Shown here: one piece after another, positions 39,018 through 49,038 of the stretch
Layout: each line of letters starts with the position of its first letter
Position numbering within the stretch: the stretch's first letter is position 1
NCBI RefSeq assembly: GCF_011751745.2
Contig: NZ_CP061170.1
Location: forward strand, 1,550,001-1,614,000
From: Paramicrobacterium fandaimingii
GTDB taxonomy: Bacteria; Actinomycetota; Actinomycetes; Actinomycetales; Microbacteriaceae
Reading direction: 5' to 3'
Length of the DNA: 64,000 bases
Program-made: the position numbers and the translations under genes
The notes under the pieces: generated by a model
Databases searched by the model: none
Told to the model about the DNA's origin: nothing
Seen by the model: the letters and a program-made list of their open reading frames with translations, nothing else

Positions 39018-40334
39018 ATGACGAACCAGCAGCCGCCTTCGGGGTGGAACCCACCTCAGAACACTGCAGGAGCACCGCACAACGGCGCTCCCGCTCCGTC
39101 CGCTCAGTACGGGACTCCACACCGGCCGCAGGGCTATCCGGCGCCAAACGGCTTTTCGGCTCCACAGCCGCAGCGGCCGCCATCCGAGAGCATCACCGTC
39201 GGGCCATTCACGCTGCGTGAGCTGATCATCTTCATTGCCGCGTTTCTTCTGCTTGTCTGCACGTTCCTCCCCATTCTGTCCGGTGATATCGGAAGCACGA
39301 CGAACCTGTGGAGTCTGATGTGGCCGCTCGTGGTCCCCGGGGCACTGCTTCCGATTGCCGCCGCCGTGCTGGTGCTCATTCGGCGTCTTGCTCCCGGGGT
39401 GAGGCTGCGCGTCGGTTCTCTCTCCGTCGATCAGTTCGCCTCCGTCGTCGCCATCATCGCCGCGGCGACATATCTCGGCGTCATGATCGTCGTGCTGTCG
39501 ATCGGCGCATCGCTCGGAGAGGTGGGCTTTTTCTCTGTCTCGCTGAGCTTCGGGCCGCTGCTCGGAATTCTCTTCTCGCTCATTCTCGTGGTCGTGACGA
39601 CATTGGCAACGTTGATTCCCCCGTTCGCCGCCGACTTCCGCGGGCGTGTGACGGTGGAAGCGCACATCACCGCACGGCCCGCCAAACCGATCGTGCGTGC
39701 GCCTCGCCCCGTTCCTGCTCCCGTTCCTGGGTACGGTCCGCCCGCACCGCATGGTGCTCCGAATGGATATGGGCAGCCCCTGCAACCGCAGCCGCCTGCC
39801 GCGCAGCCTGCTCCTCAGCCTGCGCAACAACACGACGCATCGTTTGCTCCCGCGCCGTACGGTGCAACGCAGGGCGCGAGCCCGTATGCTCGTCAGGCAG
39901 AGCCCGAGGCCGCACCGGCGCACACCGCGCCTCAGCCGGAGCCAGCGACCGAGCAGAGCTCGACTCATCAGCCGACACCGATGGTCAGCGAACCTGTCGA
40001 GCCGCAGATTGACGAGGCGTCGCCGGTCGCGGATGCCGCCGACACAACGCCGGAGCCGGAGCCGGCTGCTGAGCCGAAGACTGAGCCGGGCACGGAGCCG
40101 ATCAGCGCCGCTGCCCATATCAACGGATCTGACGGCCAGAGCACAACTCCGTTCTGGGTCTGGTCGCCGCACCCGCGTCCTGTCGTCGACGAGACAACGG
40201 GCGCTCCCGTGTTTGACATCGGCCCCGACGCCTGGGCTCTTGCCGTCGAGGATCGAGGCGAGGCGCTCGTCGTTCGTCACGACGACGGACGCGTCGGCAT
40301 CTTGAACGATGTCGACGGGCTGACGCGAGGCTGA
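39018..40334 (+). CDS. Membrane protein with Pro/Ala-rich cytoplasmic tail, unknown function
   Basis: A 438-residue protein of no recognised family. A Pro/Gly/Ala-rich N-terminus (about 65 residues) is followed by four predicted membrane helices between about 70 and 215, including ELIIFIAAFLLLVCTFLPIL. A long Pro/Ala/Gln/Glu disordered region (about 230-370) leads to a short conserved-looking C-terminal module (FWVWSPHPRPVVDE to RVGILNDVDGLTRG). ATG 39018 with GGAG at 39004-39008 is preferred to GTG 39003. It sits between dnaE and hisD. The tail may recruit partners, but nothing in the sequence shows which. Confidence 0.75.
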   Translation: MTNQQPPSGWNPPQNTAGAPHNGAPAPSAQYGTPHRPQGYPAPNGFSAPQPQRPPSESITVGPFTLRELIIFIAAFLLLVCTFLPILSGDIGSTTNLWSLMWPLVVPGALLPIAAAVLVLIRRLAPGVRLRVGSLSVDQFASVVAIIAAATYLGVMIVVLSIGASLGEVGFFSVSLSFGPLLGILFSLILVVVTTLATLIPPFAADFRGRVTVEAHITARPAKPIVRAPRPVPAPVPGYGPPAPHGAPNGYGQPLQPQPPAAQPAPQPAQQHDASFAPAPYGATQGASPYARQAEPEAAPAHTAPQPEPATEQSSTHQPTPMVSEPVEPQIDEASPVADAADTTPEPEPAAEPKTEPGTEPISAAAHINGSDGQSTTPFWVWSPHPRPVVDETTGAPVFDIGPDAWALAVEDRGEALVVRHDDGRVGILNDVDGLTRG

Positions 40335-40363
40335 CCAGCGCGCCCCGCTAAGATGAACGAGTT

Positions 40364-41671
40364 ATGGTTCACGTCATAGATCTGCGTTCTCAAGACCTCA
40401 GTCGAGCTGAGCTCGTCGGCGTGCTGCCGCGTCCGAGCATCGATGTCGCCGTTGCCAGCGAGGCGGCCCAGGCGCTGATCGATGACGTCAGGTCGTCGGG
40501 CACGGCGGCCCTCCTCGATCAGGCGGAGCGGTTCGATGGCGTGCGGCCCGACTCGGTGCGCGTGGACATCCATGCCATCGACAGGGCCGTGCACGATCTT
40601 GACCCCTCTGTGCGCGACGCTCTCACGCAGGCCATTGAGAGGGTGCAACGCGCGACAACGGCACAGGTGCCGCAACCGCGCCACACAGAGATCGGACACG
40701 GCGCATCTATCGTTCAGCGCTGGCAGCCGGTCGACCGCGTTGGTCTGTACGTTCCCGGAGGCAAGGCGGTCTACCCGTCGAGCGTCATTATGAACGCCGT
40801 GCCGGCGCAGGTGGCGGGTGTGCGGTCAATCGCCCTTGCATCACCAGCTCAGCGCGAGTTCGATGGGGGAGTGCACCCCACGATTCTCGCCGCCGCCGGG
40901 CTGCTGGGAATCACCGAGGTTTACGCTATGGGCGGCGCAGGCGCCGTCGGTGCGTTTGCGTACGGTGTGCCGGATCTTGACCTTGTTCCTGTTGATGTGG
41001 TGACGGGGCCAGGAAACATCTACGTTGCTGCCGCGAAACGACTCGTTCGCGGTCAGGTCGGCATCGACGCTGAAGCAGGGACAACAGAGATCCTCGTCAT
41101 CGCAGACGGCACAGCGAACGCGCGCTTCGTCGCAGCCGATCTGCTCAGCCAGGCGGAGCACGACGAGGCAGCGGCATCCATTCTTGTCACTGATTCACCG
41201 CGTCTCGCTCGTGAGGTGGCTGAACAGCTCGACGTGCTTTTGCCGCAGACGGCGAACGCCGAGCGGGCTCGCACCGCTCTCGAGGGCCCCCAATCGGCCA
41301 TCGTTCTGGTCTCCGATATCGTGATAGCGGCTGAACTGAGCAACGCCTATGGCCCGGAGCACCTTGAAGTTCACACGCACGACCCTCACGGCACGCTCGA
41401 GCACATCACATCGGCGGGGGCGATCTTCATCGGTCCGTATACCCCGGTGAGCCTCGGCGACTACATGGCGGGCTCCAACCACGTGCTGCCAACCGGAGGG
41501 CAGTCGAGATTCTCATCGGGTCTCGGCGCGTATTCGTTCCTTCGTCCGCAGCAGATCATCGAATACGATAGGGCGGCGCTGGAGACCGTTGCGCGGCCGA
41601 TTGTCGACCTCGCAAACTCCGAGCACCTGCCCGCGCACGGCGAAGCTGTCATCGAGCGCTTCGCGGAGTGA
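40364..41671 (+). CDS. hisD: Histidinol dehydrogenase
   Basis: A 435-residue Zn-dependent NAD enzyme that oxidises L-histidinol to L-histidine in two steps. Motifs are VGLYVPGGKAVYPSSVIMN, the signature region AGTTEILVIADGTANARFVAADLLSQAEHD (cited in part), EHLEVHTHDP and TGGQSRFSSGL near the end. The other his genes are not in the window. TAAGAT lies 9 nt before the ATG, so the leader would be extremely short. Confidence 0.96.
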   Translation: MVHVIDLRSQDLSRAELVGVLPRPSIDVAVASEAAQALIDDVRSSGTAALLDQAERFDGVRPDSVRVDIHAIDRAVHDLDPSVRDALTQAIERVQRATTAQVPQPRHTEIGHGASIVQRWQPVDRVGLYVPGGKAVYPSSVIMNAVPAQVAGVRSIALASPAQREFDGGVHPTILAAAGLLGITEVYAMGGAGAVGAFAYGVPDLDLVPVDVVTGPGNIYVAAAKRLVRGQVGIDAEAGTTEILVIADGTANARFVAADLLSQAEHDEAAASILVTDSPRLAREVAEQLDVLLPQTANAERARTALEGPQSAIVLVSDIVIAAELSNAYGPEHLEVHTHDPHGTLEHITSAGAIFIGPYTPVSLGDYMAGSNHVLPTGGQSRFSSGLGAYSFLRPQQIIEYDRAALETVARPIVDLANSEHLPAHGEAVIERFAE

Positions 41672-41700
41672 GCTGATCCCGCTAGGGAGTTGGGAAGACT

Positions 41701-42186
41701 ATGCACTGTCCGTTCTGCCGCCACCCCGATTCGCGCGTCATCGACTCGCGCACGAGTGACGACGGCCTGTCCATTCGGCGCCGCCGCCAGTGCCCCGAAT
41801 GCGGACGTCGCTTCAGCACAACGGAGACCTCGAGTCTCAACGTGATCAAGCGCAGCGGCGTCGTCGAGTCGTTCAGCAGAGACAAGGTCGTTGCCGGCGT
41901 TCGCAAAGCCTGCCAGGGCAGGCCCGTCACCGATTCCGATCTCGCCGTGCTCGCACAGCGCGTCGAGGAGGCGATCCGTCAGACCGGAACGTCCCAGATT
42001 GAAGCGAACGACATCGGGTTGGCAATTCTGACGCCGCTGCGCGAACTTGATGAGGTTGCCTACCTCCGGTTTGCGAGCGTGTACCAGGCGTTCGACTCGC
42101 TCGATGACTTCGAAGAATCGATTTCCGCACTGAGGCGTGAGCACGAAGCATCCGAGACGCCCGAGTCAGACGGCGAAAATCTGTGA
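41701..42186 (+). CDS. nrdR: NrdR, transcriptional repressor of ribonucleotide reductase
   Basis: A 161-residue regulator with an N-terminal zinc ribbon ([15 protein letters not shown] ... CPECGRRF) and an ATP-cone domain ([19 protein letters not shown]). It senses ATP and dATP and represses nrd genes at NrdR boxes. None of those genes is in this window. The gene lies 29 bp after hisD and 44 bp before pyrD. C-terminal residues 145-161 are acidic. Confidence 0.97.
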   Translation: MHCPFCRHPDSRVIDSRTSDDGLSIRRRRQCPECGRRFSTTETSSLNVIKRSGVVESFSRDKVVAGVRKACQGRPVTDSDLAVLAQRVEEAIRQTGTSQIEANDIGLAILTPLRELDEVAYLRFASVYQAFDSLDDFEESISALRREHEASETPESDGENL

Positions 42187-42230
42187 CGACCAGCCAGATA
42201 GCGCGACCCCCATTTCGAGAGGATGCCTGA

Positions 42231-43265
42231 GTGTATCGATTTCTGTTCCGAGCGTTTCTGTCGAAACTCGACCCGGAAGATGCACATCATCTGGCGTTCG
42301 TGGTGATCCGGCTGCTGCCGAAGATCGGCCTCGGAGCACTTGCGGCTCGTATCACAAAGCCAGCGCCTGCTCTGCAGGTGACAACGCTCGGGCACACATT
42401 TGCCTCTCCGTTCGGCGTTGCCGCAGGTTTCGACAAGAACGCCGAGGCCATTGCGGGCCTCGGACAGCTGGGCTTCGGGCACGTCGAGGTGGGAACGGTC
42501 ACTGCACGGCCGCAGCCGGGCAACCCCCGTCCGAGGATGTTTCGCCTCATCGTCGATCGAGCGATCATCAACCGCATGGGGTTCAACAACGCGGGGGCAG
42601 CGGATGCCGCGCCACGGCTTGCGCGGGCGCACCGGCGCCGTGCACGCCCGATCATCGGCGTGAACATCGGCAAAAGCCGCGTTGTCGACGTCGCCGATGC
42701 CACCGAAGACTACGTCGCCAGCTGCCGCATGGTGGCTCGCCTCGCGGACTATCTTGTCGTGAATGTGTCATCGCCGAACACACCGGGACTGCGCGGACTG
42801 CAGGATGTCGATGTTCTTGAGCCGCTTCTCGAGCGTCTCAACACGGAGTCGGGCGACACGCCTCTCCTCGTCAAGATCGCGCCGGACCTCACCGACGATG
42901 ACGTGACCAAGATCTGCGAGCTTGTCGTTCGCATCGGACTCGCTGGAATCGTCGCTACGAACACGACATTGTCGCGCGAGGGACTCTCGACTGATTCATC
43001 GATCGTCGAGGCTGCCGGTGTCGGTGGGCTCTCGGGCGCGCCGCTTGCGAAGCGCTCGATCGAGGTGCTTCACCTCATCAGGGCCGTTGTGCCCGCAGAC
43101 ATGTGCGTCATCTCCGTTGGCGGCGTCGAGAACGGACGCGATGTCGCTGAGCGGTGCGCGGCCGGTGCCACCCTTGTTCAGGGCTACAGCGGGTTCATCT
43201 ATGAGGGCCCATTGTGGGCACACCGCATCAACCGTGAGCTGGCGGCGCTCCCTCAGCAGGGCTGA
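42231..43265 (+). CDS. pyrD: Dihydroorotate dehydrogenase (quinone), class 2
   Basis: A 344-residue flavoenzyme oxidising dihydroorotate to orotate and passing electrons to menaquinone. Class 2 features are the N-terminal membrane-associating segment (YRFLFRAFLSKLDPEDAHH), AAGFDKNAEAIAGLG, EVGTVTARPQPGNPRPR, the catalytic Ser in NVSSPNTPGLRGLQ, and the FMN phosphate site SVGGVENGRDV. GTG start at 42231 after GAGAGGATG. It ends 6 bp before the convergent DUF3043 gene. Confidence 0.96.
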   Translation: MYRFLFRAFLSKLDPEDAHHLAFVVIRLLPKIGLGALAARITKPAPALQVTTLGHTFASPFGVAAGFDKNAEAIAGLGQLGFGHVEVGTVTARPQPGNPRPRMFRLIVDRAIINRMGFNNAGAADAAPRLARAHRRRARPIIGVNIGKSRVVDVADATEDYVASCRMVARLADYLVVNVSSPNTPGLRGLQDVDVLEPLLERLNTESGDTPLLVKIAPDLTDDDVTKICELVVRIGLAGIVATNTTLSREGLSTDSSIVEAAGVGGLSGAPLAKRSIEVLHLIRAVVPADMCVISVGGVENGRDVAERCAAGATLVQGYSGFIYEGPLWAHRINRELAALPQQG

Positions 43266-43271
43266 GCGAGG

Positions 43272-43853
43272 TCAGCTGGGCTGTCCTCCGCGCGCCACCT
43301 GAGGCTTCGGAAGGCGAAGCCTGCGCATCTGAATCATTCGCATGGCTGCATACCACCGAACCCCGCGTTCGACGCGTGTCTCACCGAACTTCTCGCGGAG
43401 ATTCTTGCGAATGCGGATGCCGGCGAGAACGCACTCGACCACCATGATGAAGAAGAAGACCCAGAGGGCGAACATTCCGTAGACCTGAATCTGCGGGATC
43501 GGAACGAACGTGGCGACGATCACGAGAAACATGAACGGAAGCATGAATTCGCTCAGACTTGTGCGCGAGTCGATCCAGTCGCGAATGAAGCGCTTCTGCG
43601 GACCACGGTCTCGCTCGGGCAGGTAGCGTTCCTCACCATTCGCCATGCCCACACGAGCGCGCTCACGCTGAACGGCCATTTGCTCTCTGCCGCGCTTGCG
43701 CGCCTCCTTGCGGTCGTTCGGCACGAGTGGTCGCTTGTTCGCCGCAACCTGGTTGCTGCGCTTGGGAGTCGGGGCGCCCTTTTTGCCATCGCCAGAGACA
43801 GCATCCTCGCTCTGAACGGTATCTGGTGATTCGTCTGAAGTATTCTTGCTCAC
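43272..43853 (-). CDS. DUF3043 membrane protein
   Basis: A 193-residue actinobacterial DUF3043 protein. A basic, disordered N-terminus (PKRSNQVAANKRPLVPNDRK, about 25-75) is followed by a conserved RDWIDSRTSLSEFMLPFMFL and two adjacent membrane helices, with a basic C-terminal tail. The open frame continues 730 nt upstream antisense to the peptidase gene, but GTG 43853 with GAGGAC fits the family length. Function unknown; homologues lie near erpA and cta genes in other actinobacteria. Confidence 0.85.
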   Translation of the reverse strand: MSKNTSDESPDTVQSEDAVSGDGKKGAPTPKRSNQVAANKRPLVPNDRKEARKRGREQMAVQRERARVGMANGEERYLPERDRGPQKRFIRDWIDSRTSLSEFMLPFMFLVIVATFVPIPQIQVYGMFALWVFFFIMVVECVLAGIRIRKNLREKFGETRVERGVRWYAAMRMIQMRRLRLPKPQVARGGQPS

Positions 43854-43879
43854 GTAGTCCTCGGTCGTTGTCGTGCTCT

Positions 43880-43885
43880 TAAGAT
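43880..43885 (+). promoter_or_regulatory. Candidate -10 element of the M20 peptidase gene (leaderless)
   Basis: TAAGAT followed by 7 nt and the ATG at 43893. No ribosome-binding site is present. The -35 region is not recognisable. Confidence 0.5.
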
Positions 43886-43892
43886 TACCTGC

Positions 43893-45299
43893 ATGACTGA
43901 TTCCAAGGAGCATGTCCCAGCCAATGGTGACAATTTGAGCAGGCTCGTCGTCGACGGGCTGCCCGAAACCATCGCCGATCTGAGCGCGCTCGTGCGCATT
44001 CCATCGGTGTCGTGGTCTGCTTTCGACCCGATTCACGTGCAGCGAAGCGCCGAAGCCGTTGCTGAGCTTGCGCGCTCGACGACGGTGTTCGACAGCGTGG
44101 AGATCGCCCGGGCGCCGCTTTCTGGTTCTCGCGAGCTCGGCCAGCCCGCCGTGCTGGCACGGCGCGAGGCGAGAAACGGACGACCGACGGTTCTGCTCTA
44201 CGCACACCACGATGTTCAGCCGCCCGGGCGCGACGAGGATTGGGATACTGCGCCATTTGAGCCGGTCGTCGCGGGTGATCGTCTCTACGGTCGAGGAGCC
44301 GCAGATGACAAAGCCGGAGTGATGGCTCATATAGCGGCTCTGCGATCGTTTGTCGCACACACGGGGGACGACTTCGACCTGGGTATCGCTCTCTTCATCG
44401 AAGGGGAGGAGGAATTCGGATCGCGGTCCTTCGCCTCTTTCCTCGACCAGTACCGAGACACTCTTGCTGCCGATGCCATCGTCGTCGCCGACTCCGACAA
44501 TTGGGACATTGACACTCCGGCTCTGACGGTGAGTCTCAGAGGCAATGTGACGTTTCGTCTGGGGGTTCGAACCCTTGATCACGCGTCACACTCGGGGATG
44601 TTCGGTGGGGCCGTGCCCGACGCGATGATGGCGAGCATCCGGCTTCTCAATACGCTGTGGAACGAAGACGGCTCCGTCGCCATCGCCGGTTTGACGCAAC
44701 ACGATGCCCAGACCCCTGAGTTTGATGATGATCAGCTCCGCGCGGACGCTGCACTTCGTCCGTCAGCTACTCCCATCGGCGACGGGAGCATCCTCGGTCG
44801 GCTGTGGAACAAGCCAGCGATCACCGTGACGGGAATGGACGTGCCCGATGTGGGGAGCGCATCGAACACTCTGCTTCCGCAGGTGTACTCCCGAGTGAGC
44901 GCACGCATTGCCCCCGGCCAGAATGCTGAGGATGCGCTTGCGGCATTGCAGACTCACCTCACCGAGAACGTGCCGTTCGGTGCGGAGATCACAATCGACG
45001 AGGTCGACACGGGCAGCCCGTTCCTCGTTGACACGGGTGGGCCGATCGTGGCTGCAGCTCTCGAATCGATGCGCGAGGGGTGGGGGAGAGAACCGGTGAG
45101 CACAGGAATCGGTGGGTCCATTCCGTTCGTCGCTGACCTGGTCACGGCATTTCCCGATGCAGAGATCCTCATTACGGGAGTCGAGGATCCCGATACTCGG
45201 GCCCACAGCCCAAATGAGTCCTTGCACCTCGGAGTATTCCGGCGCGCGATCATCACGGAGGCGATTCTGCTGGCGAAGCTGAACGAATCTCTCGCGTGA
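43893..45299 (+). CDS. M20/M28-family dipeptidase
   Basis: A 468-residue metallopeptidase of the ArgE/DapE/CPG2 type. The first metal His is in YAHHDVQPPG, the bridging Asp in GRGAADDKAGVMAH, and the general base and metal Glu in EGEEEFGS. A lid (dimerisation) domain occupies about 195-310. Actinobacterial relatives are annotated as dipeptidases or Cys-Gly peptidases; the substrate is not decidable here. Divergent from DUF3043 and likely leaderless. Confidence 0.9.
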   Translation: MTDSKEHVPANGDNLSRLVVDGLPETIADLSALVRIPSVSWSAFDPIHVQRSAEAVAELARSTTVFDSVEIARAPLSGSRELGQPAVLARREARNGRPTVLLYAHHDVQPPGRDEDWDTAPFEPVVAGDRLYGRGAADDKAGVMAHIAALRSFVAHTGDDFDLGIALFIEGEEEFGSRSFASFLDQYRDTLAADAIVVADSDNWDIDTPALTVSLRGNVTFRLGVRTLDHASHSGMFGGAVPDAMMASIRLLNTLWNEDGSVAIAGLTQHDAQTPEFDDDQLRADAALRPSATPIGDGSILGRLWNKPAITVTGMDVPDVGSASNTLLPQVYSRVSARIAPGQNAEDALAALQTHLTENVPFGAEITIDEVDTGSPFLVDTGGPIVAAALESMREGWGREPVSTGIGGSIPFVADLVTAFPDAEILITGVEDPDTRAHSPNESLHLGVFRRAIITEAILLAKLNESLA

Positions 45300-45378
45300 G
45301 ACTCGACATATTCACGTACAAGGCGAGTAGCATGGCTGAAGATCCCCTTCCTGGGGCACTGACATCGCGAGGAGAGTC

Positions 45379-45741
45379 ATGAGCGACACACTGACCACTC
45401 AGAACCCGACGAAGGCGCACGGAGTCGAACTCACCGACACGGCCTCATCGAAGGTGAAGAGTCTTCTTGAGCAAGAGGGGCGCGACGACCTTCGCCTGCG
45501 GGTAGCGGTTCAGCCTGGCGGATGCTCGGGACTCATCTATCAGCTCTATTTCGATGAGCGTCAGCTTGACGGTGATGAAACCGTTGACTTCGGCGGCGTC
45601 GGGGTGATCGTCGACAAGATGAGTGTGCCGTATCTTGATGGCGCCGTCATCGACTTCGAAGACACCATTCAGAAGCAGGGCTTCACGATCGATAACCCGA
45701 ACGCTGAGGGCAGCTGCGCGTGCGGAGACAGCTTCAGCTGA
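45379..45741 (+). CDS. erpA: ErpA/HesB-type iron-sulfur cluster carrier
   Basis: A 120-residue A-type carrier with the three cluster cysteines (PGGCSGLIYQLYFDE and the final GSCACGDSF). It delivers Fe-S clusters to client enzymes. The Rieske protein QcrA encoded nearby is a plausible client. Standard length. ATG with GAGGAG upstream. A strong hairpin follows, separating it from ctaC. The homologue Rv2204c lies in the same neighbourhood in M. tuberculosis. Confidence 0.95.
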   Translation: MSDTLTTQNPTKAHGVELTDTASSKVKSLLEQEGRDDLRLRVAVQPGGCSGLIYQLYFDERQLDGDETVDFGGVGVIVDKMSVPYLDGAVIDFEDTIQKQGFTIDNPNAEGSCACGDSFS

Positions 45742-45759
45742 TCTGAACAATTATTCCTC

Positions 45760-45796
45760 GGGGCGGGGCAGACGGAATTGACGTCTGCCCCGCCCC
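45760..45796 (+). terminator. Hairpin terminator after erpA
   Basis: A perfect 15-bp G+C-rich stem (45760-45774 with 45782-45796) and 7-nt loop, 19 nt after the stop, with only TT after it. Confidence 0.85.
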
Positions 45797-45918
45797 TTGT
45801 GCAATCGCGAAGCCGAAGTTGACCTTTTTGCGCGCCGCGCGCCAGCGTTGGTGACGCGGGTCGATGAATATCGGGCTAGACTGGGCTGTGAATTACCAGT
45901 GTCTTCGAAAGGTCCCAG

Positions 45919-46824
45919 GTGCGCTCGAATAGACGACTCCGCTGGGCTGCCCTGCCGATTGGCATCGCTCTTACAGTGATGTTGGCAGGTTGCACGCAAG
46001 CAGAGCTTCACGGTTATCTCCCCGGTTTCATTGAGGGAGAGAAGGCTGTGACCAACCACGCCGAGACGGTAGCGACGCTATGGACGTCCTCATGGATCGT
46101 CCTTCTGCTCGTCGGACTGCTGACCTGGGGTCTCATCATCTGGGCGATCGTCGTCTACCGGCGACGCAAGGGCCAGACCGGACTCCCGCCACAGCTTCGC
46201 TACAACATGCCGATCGAGATCTTCTACACGGTCGTACCGCTCATTCTCGTGATGGGAATGTTCGCATTCACGGCGCGTGATCAGACAGCCATCGAGACGC
46301 AGTACACCGATGACGAGGCCGACGTCGTGGTCGAGGTCTACGCAAAGCAGTGGGCGTGGGACTTCGTCTATGACGACGCGGTCGACGGCAATCAGGTCTG
46401 GAGCGCTGGAGTTCAGGCCGACGAGGGCGAGAACGGAACAATCGACCAGGAGAAGCTGCCGACGCTGTATCTTCCTGTTGACTCAAAGGTGAAGATCGCG
46501 CTCAACTCGCGCGACGTGGTTCACTCGTTCTGGGTCATCGACTTCCTCTATAAGAAAGACATGTACCCGGGCAAGACGAACTACATGTCGGTCGAGACGC
46601 AGCGCGAGGGTACCTATGCAGGTAAATGCGCTGAGCTCTGTGGTGAGTACCATTCGATGATGCTGTTCAACGTGAAGATTGTCTCTCAGGCTGAATACGA
46701 CGCACACCTCGCCGATCTCGCTGCACAGGGTCACATCGGGGACTACGGTTCGGAGTACGACCGAAACCAGAACATGCCCGACGACGAGAAATCATCGGTG
46801 GACAAGAGGGAAGAGGGGGAGTAG
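45919..46824 (+). CDS. ctaC: Cytochrome c oxidase subunit II (aa3 type)
   Basis: A 301-residue membrane-anchored subunit carrying the CuA centre. A lipoprotein signal (lipobox LAGC, Cys25) is followed by two transmembrane helices (about 55-80 and 95-118) and an extracellular cupredoxin domain. Its CuA motif [12 protein letters not shown] (Cys237, Cys241, His245) is intact. It accepts electrons directly from the di-heme QcrC in the bc1-aa3 supercomplex. GTG 45919 with GAAAGG. First gene of ctaC-ctaD-ctaF; a -10 like TAGACT lies at 45877-45882. Confidence 0.96.
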   Translation: MRSNRRLRWAALPIGIALTVMLAGCTQAELHGYLPGFIEGEKAVTNHAETVATLWTSSWIVLLLVGLLTWGLIIWAIVVYRRRKGQTGLPPQLRYNMPIEIFYTVVPLILVMGMFAFTARDQTAIETQYTDDEADVVVEVYAKQWAWDFVYDDAVDGNQVWSAGVQADEGENGTIDQEKLPTLYLPVDSKVKIALNSRDVVHSFWVIDFLYKKDMYPGKTNYMSVETQREGTYAGKCAELCGEYHSMMLFNVKIVSQAEYDAHLADLAAQGHIGDYGSEYDRNQNMPDDEKSSVDKREEGE

Positions 46825-46828
46825 AGCG

Positions 46829-48550
46829 TTGACGACTGTAACGGACTTGCCCGAGGGGCAGCAAAAGGTGGTCAACCAGTCGACGGTTGAGCGCAAGGGC
46901 AATATTCTTGTCAAGTGGATCACCTCGACGGACCACAAGACCATCGGGTACATGTACCTGATCGCGTCCTTCCTGTTCTTCTGCATCGGCGGCGTGATGG
47001 CACTGATCATCCGTGCCCAGTTGTTCGAGCCGGGGCTCGAACTCGTGCCGACCAAGGAACAGTACAACCAGCTGTTCACCATGCACGGCACGATCATGCT
47101 TCTCATGTTTGCGACGCCACTCTTCTCTGGCTTCGCGAACGCGTTGATGCCGCTCCAAATCGGGGCGCCAGACGTGGCTTTCCCTCGCCTCAACGCTTTT
47201 GCGTTCTGGCTTTATCTTTTCGGCAGCCTCATCGCTGTTGCCGGTTTCTTGACCCCCCAGGGGGCCGCCTCGTTCGGCTGGTTCGCTTATACGCCATTGT
47301 CGAGTACGACATTCTCGCCCGGCGCCGGGGGTAACCTCTGGGCACTTGGGCTGGCTATGTCCGGATTCGGGACGATTCTCGGTGCGGTGAACTTTGTCAC
47401 GACCATCGTGACAATGCGTGCGCCGGGCATGACCATGTTCCGTATGTCGATCTTCACGTGGAACACGCTCATCACGTCGCTCCTGATCCTGATGGCGTTC
47501 CCTGTTCTCGCCGCGGCTCTATTCGGCCTCGCGGCGGACCGAGTCTTCGATGCGCAGGTTTTCAACCCGGCAAACGGTGGGGTGATTCTCTGGCAGCACC
47601 TCTTCTGGTTCTTCGGCCATCCTGAGGTGTACATCATTGCGTTGCCGTTCTTCGGCATCGTTTCAGAGGTGTTCCCCGTATTCAGTCGAAAGCCGATCTT
47701 CGGGTACAAGACGCTGGTCTACGCGACGATTTCGATCGCAGCTCTTTCGGTCACCGTGTGGGCTCACCACATGTACGTCACCGGCTCTGTGCTCCTGCCC
47801 TTCTTCTCGTTGATGACGATGCTGATCGCGGTTCCGACGGGTGTGAAGATCTTCAACTGGATCGGCACGATGTGGCGAGGATCCATAACGTTCGAGACGC
47901 CGATGCTTTGGGCGATCGGCTTCTTGATCACCTTCACGTTCGGCGGCCTCACAGGAGTGATCCTCGCATCGCCGCCGCTTGACTTCCACGTTTCGGACAC
48001 CTACTTCGTTGTCGCGCACTTCCACTACGTGGTCTTTGGAACCGTTGTGTTCGCCATGTTCTCCGGCTTCTACTTCTGGTGGCCCAAGTGGACGGGCAAG
48101 CTTCTGAACGAGCGACTCGGGTACTGGCACTTCTGGCTGCTGTTCATCGGCTTCCACACAACATTCCTCGTGCAGCACTGGCTCGGAGTCATGGGCATGC
48201 CGCGACGGTACGCAACGTATTCGCCTGAAGACGGCTTCACGTGGATGAACCAGCTGTCGACGTTCGGTGCGATGATCCTCGCCGTGTCGATGATTCCGTT
48301 CTTCCTCAACGTGTACATCACAGCACGTCGTGCGCCGAAGGTTACGGTTGACGACCCGTGGGGCTACGGGGCGTCGCTCGAATGGGCGACGAGCTGCCCG
48401 CCGCCTCGACACAATTTCACGTCGATTCCGAGAATCCGGTCTGAGCGTCCCGCCTTCGACCTCAACCACCCCGAGACCGTGATGCCGATGCCTCAGGCCG
48501 CAGTCAGCTCATCTGCTGCACCCTCTGACGCACAGCGAGAGGAGAACTGA
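46829..48550 (+). CDS. ctaD: Cytochrome c oxidase subunit I (aa3 type)
   Basis: A 573-residue, 12-helix haem-copper oxidase core subunit that reduces O2 and pumps protons. Haem a and CuB ligands are visible in [25 protein letters not shown] (with the Tyr for the His-Tyr link), WAHHMYV and AHFHYVVFG. The frame is open upstream inside ctaC, but TTG 46829 follows AGAGGGGGA by 8 nt and lies 4 nt after the ctaC stop. Confidence 0.97.
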   Translation: MTTVTDLPEGQQKVVNQSTVERKGNILVKWITSTDHKTIGYMYLIASFLFFCIGGVMALIIRAQLFEPGLELVPTKEQYNQLFTMHGTIMLLMFATPLFSGFANALMPLQIGAPDVAFPRLNAFAFWLYLFGSLIAVAGFLTPQGAASFGWFAYTPLSSTTFSPGAGGNLWALGLAMSGFGTILGAVNFVTTIVTMRAPGMTMFRMSIFTWNTLITSLLILMAFPVLAAALFGLAADRVFDAQVFNPANGGVILWQHLFWFFGHPEVYIIALPFFGIVSEVFPVFSRKPIFGYKTLVYATISIAALSVTVWAHHMYVTGSVLLPFFSLMTMLIAVPTGVKIFNWIGTMWRGSITFETPMLWAIGFLITFTFGGLTGVILASPPLDFHVSDTYFVVAHFHYVVFGTVVFAMFSGFYFWWPKWTGKLLNERLGYWHFWLLFIGFHTTFLVQHWLGVMGMPRRYATYSPEDGFTWMNQLSTFGAMILAVSMIPFFLNVYITARRAPKVTVDDPWGYGASLEWATSCPPPRHNFTSIPRIRSERPAFDLNHPETVMPMPQAAVSSSAAPSDAQREEN

Positions 48551-48553
48551 CCG

Positions 48554-48976
48554 ATGGTCGCAAACATCAGGCTCTTTTGGGTCATCTGTGTCTTCTTCTT
48601 TGTCGTTGCCGCGATGTACGCGGTATGGGGAGTTCTTGACCCGCTTCAGTCGGGTATCGAGTGGGCTGGAACGATTGCTCTTGCTCTCGCCGGAGTTCTC
48701 GGAGGCTTGATCGCGTTTTATCTTGGCCTTATCCACCGCAATCAGGGTGGTGTTCTTCCGGAAGACCGGGTCGACGCCAACATCGACGACGGTGACCCCG
48801 AGCTCGGACACTTCAGTCCGTGGAGCTGGTGGCCGATCTTTCTCGCCGGTGCCGCGGGTCTCCTGCTTCTCGGACTCGCTGTCGGGTTCTGGATCTCGTA
48901 CATCGCTGTACCGCTCGTCGTGATCGCCCTTGTGGGCTGGGTCTTCGAGTACTACAGAGGCTATTTCGCGCGCTGA
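48554..48976 (+). CDS. ctaF: Cytochrome c oxidase subunit IV, actinobacterial
   Basis: A 140-residue protein with four predicted membrane helices in two pairs (about 5-25, 35-58, 90-110, 113-130), separated by an acidic loop (PEDRVDANIDDGDPELGHF). It matches the actinobacterial CtaF subunit required for assembly of the bc1-aa3 supercomplex. ATG 3 nt after ctaD; last gene of the operon before a tetraloop hairpin. Confidence 0.93.
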   Translation: MVANIRLFWVICVFFFVVAAMYAVWGVLDPLQSGIEWAGTIALALAGVLGGLIAFYLGLIHRNQGGVLPEDRVDANIDDGDPELGHFSPWSWWPIFLAGAAGLLLLGLAVGFWISYIAVPLVVIALVGWVFEYYRGYFAR

Positions 48977-48993
48977 GGTGCCCACGCAGACGT

Positions 48994-49027
48994 CTGAGGC
49001 GGCGGTTCTTCGGAACCGCCGCCTCAG
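48994..49027 (+). terminator. Hairpin terminator after ctaF
   Basis: A perfect 15-bp stem (48994-49008 with 49013-49027) closed by a stable TTCG tetraloop, 18 nt after ctaF. No T tract. Confidence 0.88.
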
Positions 49028-49038
49028 CGCTTTGCTGC

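Noticed and set aside
37659..40280. An 873-codon minus-strand open frame antisense to dnaE and the next gene
   Set aside because: Arg/His-rich composition, no family motif, fully overlapped by dnaE; an antisense shadow of high-G+C coding sequence.
44562..44574. GGTTCGAACCC, resembling a tRNA T-arm
   Set aside because: It lies inside the M20 peptidase coding sequence and no acceptor, D or anticodon stem surrounds it. No tRNA or rRNA gene was found in the window.
43854..44582. Upstream extension of the DUF3043 frame antisense to the peptidase
   Set aside because: Not part of the domain; GTG 43853 with its own ribosome-binding site gives the normal length.
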